The notes below the pieces were generated by a model. That model had not been told where the DNA came from. It ran no database searches and saw only the letters and a list, made by a program, of their open reading frames with translations. From the NCBI RefSeq assembly GCF_008692605.1, contig NZ_LFCT01000027.1:1-64000 (forward strand): a stretch of 64,000 nt of DNA. Reading direction: 5' to 3'. Below are positions 25,862 to 34,569 of the stretch, piece by piece (the first letter of the stretch is position 1; every line of letters begins with the position of its first letter). A program made the translations under genes and the position numbers. This stretch comes from Sphingobium estronivorans. Lineage in GTDB: Bacteria; Pseudomonadota; Alphaproteobacteria; Sphingomonadales; Sphingomonadaceae.

Positions 25862-27895
25862 TTAAGCAGCCAGTCCGCGCATCCGCAACAGCGCATCGAC
25901 CTCTGGCGCGCGTCCCGCGAAGGCCTGGAAATTCTCCGATGCCGGACGGCTTGCACCCGCAGCGAGGATTTCCCGGCGGAACGCGGTCGCGCCGCCCCCC
26001 GGGATATTGCCATGGGCGAAAATCTCGAACGCGTCGGCGGACAGCAGTTCCGCCCAGAGATAGGAATAATAGCCCGCCGCATAGCCGCCCGCGAAAATAT
26101 GGCTGAAGGCATGGGGAAAGCGGTTCCATGCCGGTGGATGCACCACCGCGACGGCGGCGCGAACCTGATCCAGCTTGGCAAGGACCTGTGCGCCTCTGGC
26201 CGGATCATAATCGCGATGGAGCAACAGGTCGAAGGTCGCGAACTCGATCTGGCGCAGGATCGCCAGTCCCGCCTGGAACTGGCGCGCGGCCAGCAGCCGG
26301 TCGAACATGGCGTCGGGCAACGGCTCGCCGGTATCGATATGGCCGGACAGGCCGATCAGCGTGTCCCTGTCCCAGGCGAAATTCTCCATGAACTGGCTGG
26401 GCAATTCCACCGCGTCCCATTCTACACCATTGATGCCGCCGATGGACGGAAGATCCACCTCCGTCAGCAGATGATGCAGCACATGGCCGAATTCATGGAA
26501 CAGCGTCTCCACATCGTTATGCGTGAGCAGGGACGGCCTGCCCCCCGCAGGCGGCGCGAAATTGGTGGTGAGATAGGCGATGGGCCGGTGGAAACGGCCG
26601 GCGTCGCGGAAGCGGGAGCGGCATACGTCCATCCAGGCGCCGCCGCGCTTGCCAGCGCGGGCGAAGAGATCGAGATAGACCCCCGCCACGACCGCGCCAT
26701 CGGCGTTGAGGACATCGTAAAACAGCACATCGGGGTGCCAGACCGACACGCCTTCCCGCGCGATCAGGCGAATGCCGAACAGCCGCTCGATCAGGGCCTG
26801 CGTTCCGGCGATCACGCGCGGCAGGGGGAAATAGGCCTTCAACGCTTCCTGATCGACGCCGTGCAGGGTGCGGCGCATCGCTTCGGCCACATAGGAAAGA
26901 TCCCAGGGCTGAAGGTCGTTGAGGTCAAGATGTTCGGCGGCGAAGGCGCGGGCCTCGGCCAGTTCGTCCGTCGCCACCGGCTTTGCGCGGCGGGCGAGGT
27001 CGGCCAGGAATTCCAGCGCCTCATCGGCGTCGGTGGCCATTTTGGTTTCCAGCGAATGAGCGGCGGCATCGGCGAAGCCCAATATCTGCGCCGCTTCGTG
27101 TCGCAACGCCATGATGGCGTCGATCCGTTGGCTATTGTCATGGCTTTTGTCGTCAGCCTGGTCGGAGGCGCGGGTGTTGTGGGCGCGATAGACCCGTTCC
27201 CTCAGCGCGCGATCCTTTGCGTGCAGCAGGATCGCCAGCACGCTCGGCTGGCGCAGGGTGATGAGCCAGCCCGTCAGCCCCTTTTCCTGCGCATAGGCGG
27301 CCAGAATCGCCTTGTCGCTGTCCGACACGCCGGCAAGCATCGCCTCGTCGATGATATGTTCGCTCCATGCCTCCGTCGCGTCGAGCACGGCATTGCCGAA
27401 TTTGGTGCTGAGGTCGCTGAGCGCCACGCCGATGTCCAGGAAACGCTGCCGCGCCTCGCCCTCCAGCGCCACGCCCGCCAGCCGGAAGCCGCGCAGGGCA
27501 AGGTCGACCGCTCTTTTGCCGGCAGCGGGCAGGTCGACGAAATCGGGCCGGGCGGCGACGCGAGCGACCGCGTCGTGATGCGCGCGGTTTTGGCCGGCTT
27601 CCATGAGATAGGCGGTGAGTAACGCCTGCGCGGCGGCATGGGCTTCGCGCAATTCGGGCGTGTCGGCGACCGACGCCAGATGACCGACCGGCGACCATGT
27701 GCGCGACAGCAGGAAGTCGGCGCGCTCGGCCGCCAGGATCACCTCGTCGAAATCATCCGTGCCGCCAGCGGCGATCGCTTCGACGGCTGCGCGGTGTGCG
27801 GCGATCGCGTCTTCCATGGCCGGGACGACATGGGAGGGTTGGATTGCCGCGAAATCGGGCAGGTCGAGATCGGCGAGAAGGGGATTGCTGGTCAT
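25862..27895 (-). CDS. M3-family metallopeptidase (oligopeptidase A/Dcp-like)
   Basis: 677 residues from the ATG at 27895; a GTG two codons earlier is possible. Zinc motif HEFGH at ~467-471 (DVETLFHEFGHVLHHLL) with the third ligand Glu in the following WDAVELPSQFMENF. Length and N-terminal helical region match cytoplasmic oligopeptidase A and dipeptidyl carboxypeptidase. It cleaves short peptides, for example signal-peptide remnants. No signal peptide is visible. It is divergent from the LysR gene across 278 bp with no gene I recognise. Confidence 0.92.
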   Translation of the reverse strand: MTSNPLLADLDLPDFAAIQPSHVVPAMEDAIAAHRAAVEAIAAGGTDDFDEVILAAERADFLLSRTWSPVGHLASVADTPELREAHAAAQALLTAYLMEAGQNRAHHDAVARVAARPDFVDLPAAGKRAVDLALRGFRLAGVALEGEARQRFLDIGVALSDLSTKFGNAVLDATEAWSEHIIDEAMLAGVSDSDKAILAAYAQEKGLTGWLITLRQPSVLAILLHAKDRALRERVYRAHNTRASDQADDKSHDNSQRIDAIMALRHEAAQILGFADAAAHSLETKMATDADEALEFLADLARRAKPVATDELAEARAFAAEHLDLNDLQPWDLSYVAEAMRRTLHGVDQEALKAYFPLPRVIAGTQALIERLFGIRLIAREGVSVWHPDVLFYDVLNADGAVVAGVYLDLFARAGKRGGAWMDVCRSRFRDAGRFHRPIAYLTTNFAPPAGGRPSLLTHNDVETLFHEFGHVLHHLLTEVDLPSIGGINGVEWDAVELPSQFMENFAWDRDTLIGLSGHIDTGEPLPDAMFDRLLAARQFQAGLAILRQIEFATFDLLLHRDYDPARGAQVLAKLDQVRAAVAVVHPPAWNRFPHAFSHIFAGGYAAGYYSYLWAELLSADAFEIFAHGNIPGGGATAFRREILAAGASRPASENFQAFAGRAPEVDALLRMRGLAA

Positions 27896-28173
27896 GGTCA
27901 CTCGCGGTTTGGATGGTCCCCCCTAATTGGGTCATCCAGCGCGGCTCTTCAAGCGTCGATGCGCGGGCGTGATACTGCCCGATTTCCAATGGCCCAGTCC
28001 GAAACCGGGGAAACACGGCACCGTCCTTCGTTTCGGCATGGCCAGGGGGCAGGCGGTCGCGCGGCGGGACCTGGCCGGTAATCGCCTTCAGTTGCGCGAA
28101 CCGATCGCTTGAGTCGTGACGGGGTTTTGCATAAATATGGCTATCCGACTGAAAAGATTGCGCGGATTTGCCT

Positions 28174-29058
28174 ATGCTGAATTCCGATGAACTGCGCCTG
28201 TTTCTGGCCGTGATGCGAGAGGGCAATATGCTTGCCGCCGCGCGCCGGATCGGCGTGGATCACAGCACTGTCGGGCGGCGTATCGGCCATATGGAAGCGA
28301 CCCTCGGCGCGCGGCTGTTCGACCGGTCCCCGCGCGGGGTGACGCCCACGCCCGCTGCCTTCGCACTGGTCCCCCATGCCGAGCGGGTCGAGAGTGAATT
28401 GCTGGCGGCGATGAACAGCATCGCCGGGCGCGACCGGGAGGTGGAGGGGACGGTGCGGCTGGCGACGCCTGAGGCCTTCGCCGCCTGTCTGGTGGCGCCT
28501 CATATTGCGGACTTCCGTGCCCGCCATCCCCGGCTGACGCTGGAACTGGCATCGGAAAGCAGGGCCAGCAGCCTGTCGAAGCGTGAAGCCGACATGGCCG
28601 TGATGCTCAAGCCGCCGCCCAGGGGCCGGCTGATAACGCGCAAGCTGGTGGACTACCGGCTGGGGCTTTATGCGTCGCGCGCCTATCTTGAGCGGCACGG
28701 CGAACCCGGTGGGCGGGCCGACCTCCATCGCCATGCCTTCATATCCTATATCGAGGAACTGGCGGGCTTTCCGGAGATGATCGCGCTCGACCAGATTTTG
28801 CCCGGTGCGCCCATCGCTTTCCGCTCGAGTTCCAGTGCGGCGCAGCATGCGGCGGTGGCGGCGGGATGCGGTATCGGCGTGTTGCACGCCTTTTCCGCGG
28901 ATCAGGATGAGAGGCTGGTTCGCCTGCTGCCCGGACAGGTGGAGGTGTGGCGCAGCTATTGGCTGGTGGTGCACGCCGACCTCCAGCGATTGCCGCGCGT
29001 CCGCGCGACGGGGGAGTTTCTGGACGAAGTGGTGCGCGCGACGCGGACCCGCTTCTGA
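28174..29058 (+). CDS. LysR-family transcriptional regulator
   Basis: 294 residues from the ATG at 28174 (an in-frame TTG two codons upstream is less likely). The N-terminal HTH is MLNSDELRLFLAVMREGNML, AARRIGVDHSTVGRRIGHME and LGARLFDRS. The LysR substrate domain follows, with RLATPEAFAACLVAPHIADF and AVAAGCGIGVLHAF. It is divergent from the M3 peptidase and convergent with the EF-G-like gene; its target is unclear. Confidence 0.88.
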   Translation: MLNSDELRLFLAVMREGNMLAAARRIGVDHSTVGRRIGHMEATLGARLFDRSPRGVTPTPAAFALVPHAERVESELLAAMNSIAGRDREVEGTVRLATPEAFAACLVAPHIADFRARHPRLTLELASESRASSLSKREADMAVMLKPPPRGRLITRKLVDYRLGLYASRAYLERHGEPGGRADLHRHAFISYIEELAGFPEMIALDQILPGAPIAFRSSSSAAQHAAVAAGCGIGVLHAFSADQDERLVRLLPGQVEVWRSYWLVVHADLQRLPRVRATGEFLDEVVRATRTRF

Positions 29059-29084
29059 GGCTGATTGAGGCGAAGCGGCCGGGA

Positions 29085-31115
29085 TCAGGCCGGTTCCAGC
29101 CTCTTGTGGATGATGGCGCTGGCGGCCTTGGCGTTGACCTCCGCGAAATGGTCGAACGCCGCTTCGAAATGCGCCATGCCCTGGCTGAGCGATCGCAGTT
29201 CCGCCTCCAGCCCATGCAGTTCCGCGCCGGGCAGCAAAATCTCGATCATATCCCAGCGCGACCAGCCCTCCCGGGGCGCGATCCCCAGCAACTGGCCCCT
29301 TTTGCTCGCGAGATAGGACGTCACGCGGGAGGTGGCGGTACCGGGCGCGGCGATCGAAACCTGCGCGAAGGGTTCCAGCAGATAGGGGCCTGCCCCGGCC
29401 AGCGCCTCCGCCATGGCCGTCCGCCCCGCCAGGCGAAAGGCCAGTTCGGAACTGTCCACGCTGTGGAAGCTGCCATCGATCAGCGTGACCGCCACGTCCA
29501 CGACTGGAAAGCCCAAAGGCCCCTTCATCATCGCATCGCGGACGCCGATTTCGACGGCGGGAATCCATTGTTTGGGTATGGCGCCGCCGGTGATGCGTTC
29601 CTCGAACCGAAAGCCCTGATCGCGCTCCAACGGGCGGATTTCCAGAACGACGTCGCCAAACTGGCCATGGCCTCCGGACTGCTTTTTGTGCCGGCCGCGT
29701 TGGGTGACGGATTTTCGGACGGTTTCGCGGTATGCGACGGGAGGCAGATGGGTCGATATGTCGACATTATAGCGCCGCTTCAGCCGTTCGAGCGCGACGG
29801 CAAGATGTTCGTCCGTCACTCCGCGGATCAGCATTTCCTGACTCAGCGCGTCCGGCGACCAGTCCAGCCCCGCATCCTCCTCGACCAGACGCCCGATGGC
29901 GGAGGACAGCAGCACTTCATCCTTGTGATCCTTGACCGACAAGGCGAGGGCGCAGTTCGCCATGATCTTTTCCGCGGGCAAAGGGGCAGCCGCCCGCTTG
30001 CCCGCGATGCTGAGCCGATCGCCCGCCTGTACCCCGTCCAGCTTGGCAATGCCGACGACATCGCCTCGCTCGACCGAGCGCAGCTTGGCGGCGGAAGCGC
30101 CCTGCAAAGCGAACAGCGCGCCCGCGCGCAGGGGGCGGCCTTCGTCATCCACCCAGTCCGCGGTTTCCGATGCCGGTCCGCCAAACAGGCGCGTCAGCGC
30201 GAGCCGCCCGACCGGACTGCCGTTCATGATCTTGAAGACCGGCGCTGTCCCTTCGTCCAGGCCCAGACGCTGCGCTGTTTCCTCCATCGCCGGGGTGTCG
30301 TGACGCAGCATCTTCAGCAGCCGGCGCACCCCGAAACCGTTGAGCGCCGAACCGAAAAGGACGGGCACCGCCTGTCCCGCCGCCATTTCCCGATTCAGGT
30401 CGGCGAATATGAGGTCGAGGCCGGGCACCGCATCGTTCAGCAATTGCTCCAGCAATATGTCGTCATGATCGGCAAGCTGCTCCAACATATGAAAACGCGC
30501 CGCCGCCTCGATCTCCTGGATATTGGCCGGCATGGGAATGCGTTCGGACGGTTCGCCGACCCGGTAGTGAAAGGCCCGTTCCAGCGCCAGATCGACGAAG
30601 CCATCGATATGCTCGCCCGACCGGATGGGGATTTGCCGAGCCACCAACGCCGCCTTGGAGAGCGGCTGCAAGGCTTCCAGAAGTTCCTCGATGGTGGCCC
30701 GGGCCTGGTCGATCTTGTTGACGAACAGGGCATGGGGCATGCCCAGCATTTCCAGATGGCGCAAAACCGGTTCGACCTGCGGCGCCCGGGCCGGGTCGGG
30801 GTCGATCACGACCAGCGCCAGGTCCGCCATGCCCAACGCCGCCCGGCCGTCGGCGGCAAAGCCGGGGGAGCCGGGAATGTCGAGCAGGACATAATTTTCG
30901 TCCATCCAGCCGAACCGCATCAGGTTCAACTCGGTCGAACCGCCCCGCGCCCGCGCCTCCGGGCTGGCATCGCCGGTGCTGCTGCCCTGTTTGACCGCGC
31001 CGAGCCGGGGGATGGCCCCCGCCGCGAACAGCAGGGATTCCGCCAGGCTTGTCTTGCCCGTGCCCGCCGGTCCGATGAGTGCGATGACCTTCGAGCTGTT
31101 GCCGATTGCCTTCAT
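29085..31115 (-). CDS. EF-G-like translational GTPase paralog
   Basis: 676 residues from the ATG at 31115, preceded by GGAGAGGGG. Domain order matches EF-G: G domain (P-loop GPAGTGKT at 15-22, NKID at 133-136), domain II, then III, IV and V (HKKQSGGHGQFGDV and EPFAQVSIAAPG regions). In switch II the canonical DTPGH is replaced by DIPGSPG (79-85), so the catalytic His is missing. The effector loop motif ERGITI is also absent. This is the EF-G-like paralog seen in alphaproteobacteria and actinobacteria, not the main fusA. Its role in translation or ribosome recycling is undefined. Confidence 0.85.
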   Translation of the reverse strand: MKAIGNSSKVIALIGPAGTGKTSLAESLLFAAGAIPRLGAVKQGSSTGDASPEARARGGSTELNLMRFGWMDENYVLLDIPGSPGFAADGRAALGMADLALVVIDPDPARAPQVEPVLRHLEMLGMPHALFVNKIDQARATIEELLEALQPLSKAALVARQIPIRSGEHIDGFVDLALERAFHYRVGEPSERIPMPANIQEIEAAARFHMLEQLADHDDILLEQLLNDAVPGLDLIFADLNREMAAGQAVPVLFGSALNGFGVRRLLKMLRHDTPAMEETAQRLGLDEGTAPVFKIMNGSPVGRLALTRLFGGPASETADWVDDEGRPLRAGALFALQGASAAKLRSVERGDVVGIAKLDGVQAGDRLSIAGKRAAAPLPAEKIMANCALALSVKDHKDEVLLSSAIGRLVEEDAGLDWSPDALSQEMLIRGVTDEHLAVALERLKRRYNVDISTHLPPVAYRETVRKSVTQRGRHKKQSGGHGQFGDVVLEIRPLERDQGFRFEERITGGAIPKQWIPAVEIGVRDAMMKGPLGFPVVDVAVTLIDGSFHSVDSSELAFRLAGRTAMAEALAGAGPYLLEPFAQVSIAAPGTATSRVTSYLASKRGQLLGIAPREGWSRWDMIEILLPGAELHGLEAELRSLSQGMAHFEAAFDHFAEVNAKAASAIIHKRLEPA

Positions 31116-31262
31116 GTCCCCTCTCCATATCTCGTGCGTCATAACCACGCGGGAGGTCGTTTGCCGGAGTCGCAAGGATCGACCCAAGCGGACTGCAAAG
31201 CAAGAGGGGGCAAGACGGAAAGGTTTATACCCGACCTGTATCGTTACAGGCCGGGTCGGGCA

Positions 31263-32120
31263 TCAATCCAGACCCAACAATTGCCGCGAGGTTTCGTTGA
31301 GCGAGGGGTTCGCCCGATCGGCCAGGAAGGCCGCACGGCTCTCGACCGATTGCGCGGTCATCGGAGGATCGTTGTCGACCCAGAATTCACCGGCCGCGAT
31401 TTTCGCGATGAAGCGGCGGCATGCCTCGTCTGTTTCCATGCCGTGGGCCGCCATCATGTGAGCCATGACCGCACGATTCCGGGCTGCGTCGGCAGGCTCG
31501 CCCTTGCCCGCCTCCGCGTCGAAGATGCTGGATTTGACCATCGCCGGAACGACCGAACTGACATGGATCGGCGCGCCCGCGACCTGCATTTCCAGATAGA
31601 GGCATTCGCTGAACGCCTGGATGGCGTGCTTGCTCATGATATAGGCGGTCTGCGTCGGCATCTGCCCAAAGGCGCCGATGGAGGCGAGATTGGCGATCCA
31701 CGCCTCCTGGCCCGCGCGCAGCATATGCGGCACGAAGGCGCGTACGCCGTGAACGATGCCATGGATATTGACGTTCAGCGTCGTTTCCCACCGTTCCACC
31801 GGGATTTCCCAGGTGAAGCCCAGCGTCTCGATCCCGGCATTGTTGATCAGCAGCCGGACCGGGCCATGCCGGTCGACGACATCCTGCGCCAGCGCATCCA
31901 GCGCTTCGGGTCGGGAGACATCGACCCGGATGGCTTCGGCCTTGCCGCCCGCCGCGACGATGCCGGCAGCAACCGCTTCGGCGCGCGCGCCATCGACGTC
32001 GGTAACGATCACCGTCATGCCGATTTCGCCGCAGCGCCGCGCCAGCCCCATGCCGATCCCGGCACCCGCGCCGGTGATGACGGCGACGCCGCCGGAAAAG
32101 ATCCGCTCTTCTTCAGTCAT
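31263..32120 (-). CDS. Short-chain dehydrogenase/reductase
   Basis: 285 residues. SDR motifs: cofactor-binding TGAGAGIGMGLA, NNAG (LINNAGIETLG), catalytic Ser in NLASIGAFGQ and YIMSKHAIQ (Y-x-x-x-K). Asp after the second strand (VTDVDGARA) suggests NAD(H). The C-terminal tail is ~40 residues longer than a minimal SDR. It lies 9 bp after a VOC-like gene on the same strand. Confidence 0.9.
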   Translation of the reverse strand: MTEEERIFSGGVAVITGAGAGIGMGLARRCGEIGMTVIVTDVDGARAEAVAAGIVAAGGKAEAIRVDVSRPEALDALAQDVVDRHGPVRLLINNAGIETLGFTWEIPVERWETTLNVNIHGIVHGVRAFVPHMLRAGQEAWIANLASIGAFGQMPTQTAYIMSKHAIQAFSECLYLEMQVAGAPIHVSSVVPAMVKSSIFDAEAGKGEPADAARNRAVMAHMMAAHGMETDEACRRFIAKIAAGEFWVDNDPPMTAQSVESRAAFLADRANPSLNETSRQLLGLD

Positions 32121-32129
32121 GACAACCCC

Positions 32130-32795
32130 TTATAATTCGACGACCGACAGGATGTGGCTATCCTTGCCGGGGAAAACATAATCCAGTTCCAGCACCATGG
32201 ACTCGCCCAATGGCCCGCTGCTCAACAAGTCGGTTTCGACAAAGACCTGCACGCCGTTGCGGCCATAGGCAAAGCGGGTCACGCCGCCAAAGACCGGGGA
32301 AGCATCCAGCCGTGCGTCGATGTCCGCATCGCCGGGCCGAGGCCGGTTCACGATGATGCTGAGCCGTCCCTTGAACGCCGGATCGCTGTCCTCCAGTGCC
32401 TGGAGCGCCAGCGTGACGCGCTCCAGTTCCTCCAGAGAATCCAGCAGGGCACCCACATGGAAACTATATTCGGGGTCGCCGTCCAGCGCGGCGCGCAGGC
32501 CGGCTATGGCGGGATGCGCCTGCGGCGTACCATGGCCCAGGGCCTCCCGCGCGGCGGCGATCAGCGCCGCCTGCGCGGCGGGAACGGTGCTGAGGTAAAT
32601 AATGCCATCGCCCCGCTTGCTGTGTCTTTCATCGACGACGAACCGATAAAAGTCGCCATCCGGCAAAGGGAGCTTCTGCGTTTCGACAAAGCCAATCACG
32701 TTCAGCAAGCGGGCGGCGAGCGGCCCTGCTTCCTTGCCGGGATAATGCAGGGCAACATGACCCATGGTCCGCATCTGGGGCCGCGCATCTTCCAT
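32130..32795 (-). CDS. Unrecognised protein, possibly VOC/glyoxalase-like
   Basis: 221 residues from the ATG at 32795 (GGGAGCGG upstream); an extension to 32837 has no ribosome-binding site. The segment MRTMGHVALHYPG, then LLNVIGFVETQKLPLPDGDF resembles one module of a vicinal-oxygen-chelate protein, but no complete metal site is visible. The rest has no signature I recognise. It precedes an SDR by 9 bp and is divergent from the ECF sigma gene. Confidence 0.6.
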   Translation of the reverse strand: MEDARPQMRTMGHVALHYPGKEAGPLAARLLNVIGFVETQKLPLPDGDFYRFVVDERHSKRGDGIIYLSTVPAAQAALIAAAREALGHGTPQAHPAIAGLRAALDGDPEYSFHVGALLDSLEELERVTLALQALEDSDPAFKGRLSIIVNRPRPGDADIDARLDASPVFGGVTRFAYGRNGVQVFVETDLLSSGPLGESMVLELDYVFPGKDSHILSVVEL

Positions 32796-33018
32796 CCATC
32801 CGCTCCCGTTCAATTGGCTGTTCTCGATGCGGAACATTATATCGGAAAACAGGATAACGCAATGACGGGTTGATCAAACCCTACGCATTATATCATCATG
32901 AAAAGACGATAATGTCATTTTGCGGATGATTTTGACAAGGAGGCCGGATTCCGCCCCATCGCCACACTACGAAAAATTAACTTTTCGAAGCTGCCCGGAC
33001 TTTGCAAAAGAAGTCCGC

Positions 33019-33558
33019 ATGAGCCTGGACGAAAAACATGGCGTGGCGGCGCTGTACGGTCTGCATCAGGCCGAATTGCGGCGTCTGCTGCTCGCCCGTA
33101 CCGGCGATCCGGCGGAGGCGGAGGACCTGCTCCAGGAATTGTGGCTGCGCGTGCGGCAGCGTCCGACGGGGCCGGTCGCCAATGGCAGGGCCTATTTGTT
33201 CCGCATGGCGCAGAATATGGTGGTGGATCGCCTGCGGGAGCGCCAGCGGCGCATGGCTCGCGACCGCCGCTGGGCCGATCAGGAAACCGATTTCGCCGGG
33301 CCCGGAATTGAGCCGGTCGACCGGCATGACAATGCCGAACAGCAGATGATCGCGCGGGAGGAGGTGGCGACGCTGGTCTCTGCCATTGCCAACCTGCCCG
33401 ACGGCGCGCGTCGCGTCTTTGAAATGCATAAGCTGGAAGGGCTGAACCATGCCGAGGTCGCCGCGCGGCTCGGCATCAGCAAGAGCGGCGTCGAAAAGCA
33501 CATGGCGGTGGCGATGAAATATTTGCGCCGCGCCCTGCTGGGCTGGGGTAAGGGATGA
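33019..33558 (+). CDS. ECF RNA polymerase sigma factor, FecI-like
   Basis: 179 residues from the ATG at 33019. Sigma region 2 (LLLARTGDPAEAEDLLQELW and NMVVDRLRERQRRM) and region 4 (LEGLNHAEVAARLGISKSGV, EKHMAVAMKYLRRAL). Length and the following FecR and STN-receptor genes identify a cell-surface signalling sigma factor. It should direct RNA polymerase to the receptor promoter when its anti-sigma partner is relieved. A start at 32920 would add residues without support. Confidence 0.9.
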   Translation: MSLDEKHGVAALYGLHQAELRRLLLARTGDPAEAEDLLQELWLRVRQRPTGPVANGRAYLFRMAQNMVVDRLRERQRRMARDRRWADQETDFAGPGIEPVDRHDNAEQQMIAREEVATLVSAIANLPDGARRVFEMHKLEGLNHAEVAARLGISKSGVEKHMAVAMKYLRRALLGWGKG

Positions 33559-33603
33559 ACGTTGCCGTCTGGTGACTTGTGACAGGGAAGAAAGGGACTC
33601 GCC

Positions 33604-34569
33604 ATGACGGCGCGGTCGGACATTGACGAAGGCTTGATCGAGCAGGCCCTGCATTGGCAGACGGCGCTGGAAAGCGACGATGCCGATTGGGACAGCTACC
33701 TGGCCTGGCTGGAGGCAGATAGCCGGCATCGCGATGCCTTCGACGCGGTTGCGCTGGTGGCCGCTGCGGTGGATGAGTATAAGGATGCCGTGCGGGCCTT
33801 GTCGGAAGCGCATGTCGCGACGGACGCGCGGCGCCCGGGGCGCAGCAAGTGGCTGTGGGGCAGTGGCGCCGCGGCCGCGCTGGCGCTGGTCGTCGCCGTG
33901 CCGATGCTGCGCGCGCCCGAAACGGCGATGATCTATGCGGCGGATGCCGGAGCGAGCCGGTCGGTCTCGCTGGCCGGCGGGACCGCCGTCACCTTGTCGC
34001 CCGCGAGCCGGATCGTGGTGCGCGGCAAGGATGCGACGCGCATCGAGATGGCCAGTGGCGAGGCCTATTTCGCGGTCAGGCACGACCCCTCCCGCAGCCT
34101 GACGGTACAGGTGGGTAATTACCGCATCACCGACATTGGCACGCGTTTTTCCGTCAATATTTCCGATGGCGGGTTCCGCGTCGCAGTGTCGGAGGGCGCG
34201 GTCGCCGTCTCCTCCGACACTGCGGAAGGAGAGGTCAAGGTGACGGCCGGGCACCAGTTGATGGCGCGGCAGGGCGAAGGTCTGGCCCTGTCCCCGGTCG
34301 TGGCGGCGGAAATCGGCAGCTGGCGGCAGGGACGGCTTTCTTACAGCAACGCGCCGCTTTCTCTCGTCGCGGCAGATATTTCCCGTTATTCGGGCAAGCG
34401 CGTCATTGTCGATCCTGCGCTGGAGGCCGATCATTTTTCGGGTACGCTTGTCATCGGTGATGGATCGAGGTTGCTGGCTGATCTGGCGGCGGTCATGGAT
34501 CTTTCGGTCCATGCCGAGCGTGCCGGGAACGGCGATGCTCTTCGTCTTGGCAGGACTGGCGGCCGCTGA
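33604..34569 (+). CDS. FecR-family anti-sigma/signal-transducing membrane protein
   Basis: 321 residues. The N-terminal cytoplasmic domain has the WDSYLAWLEADSRHRDAFDA motif that binds the sigma factor. A single membrane segment follows near residues 80-100 (WLWGSGAAAALALVVAV). The periplasmic FecR domain includes VSLAGGTAVTLSPASRIVV and FAVRHDPSRSLTVQVG. It links the receptor in the outer membrane to the sigma factor. Its last 59 bp overlap the start of the receptor gene in another frame. Confidence 0.92.
   Translation: MTARSDIDEGLIEQALHWQTALESDDADWDSYLAWLEADSRHRDAFDAVALVAAAVDEYKDAVRALSEAHVATDARRPGRSKWLWGSGAAAALALVVAVPMLRAPETAMIYAADAGASRSVSLAGGTAVTLSPASRIVVRGKDATRIEMASGEAYFAVRHDPSRSLTVQVGNYRITDIGTRFSVNISDGGFRVAVSEGAVAVSSDTAEGEVKVTAGHQLMARQGEGLALSPVVAAEIGSWRQGRLSYSNAPLSLVAADISRYSGKRVIVDPALEADHFSGTLVIGDGSRLLADLAAVMDLSVHAERAGNGDALRLGRTGGR

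Noticed and set aside
28947-32135. Plus-strand open frame of ~1060 codons opposite the EF-G-like gene and SDR
   Set aside because: No start signal or domain; it is the complement of real genes on the minus strand.
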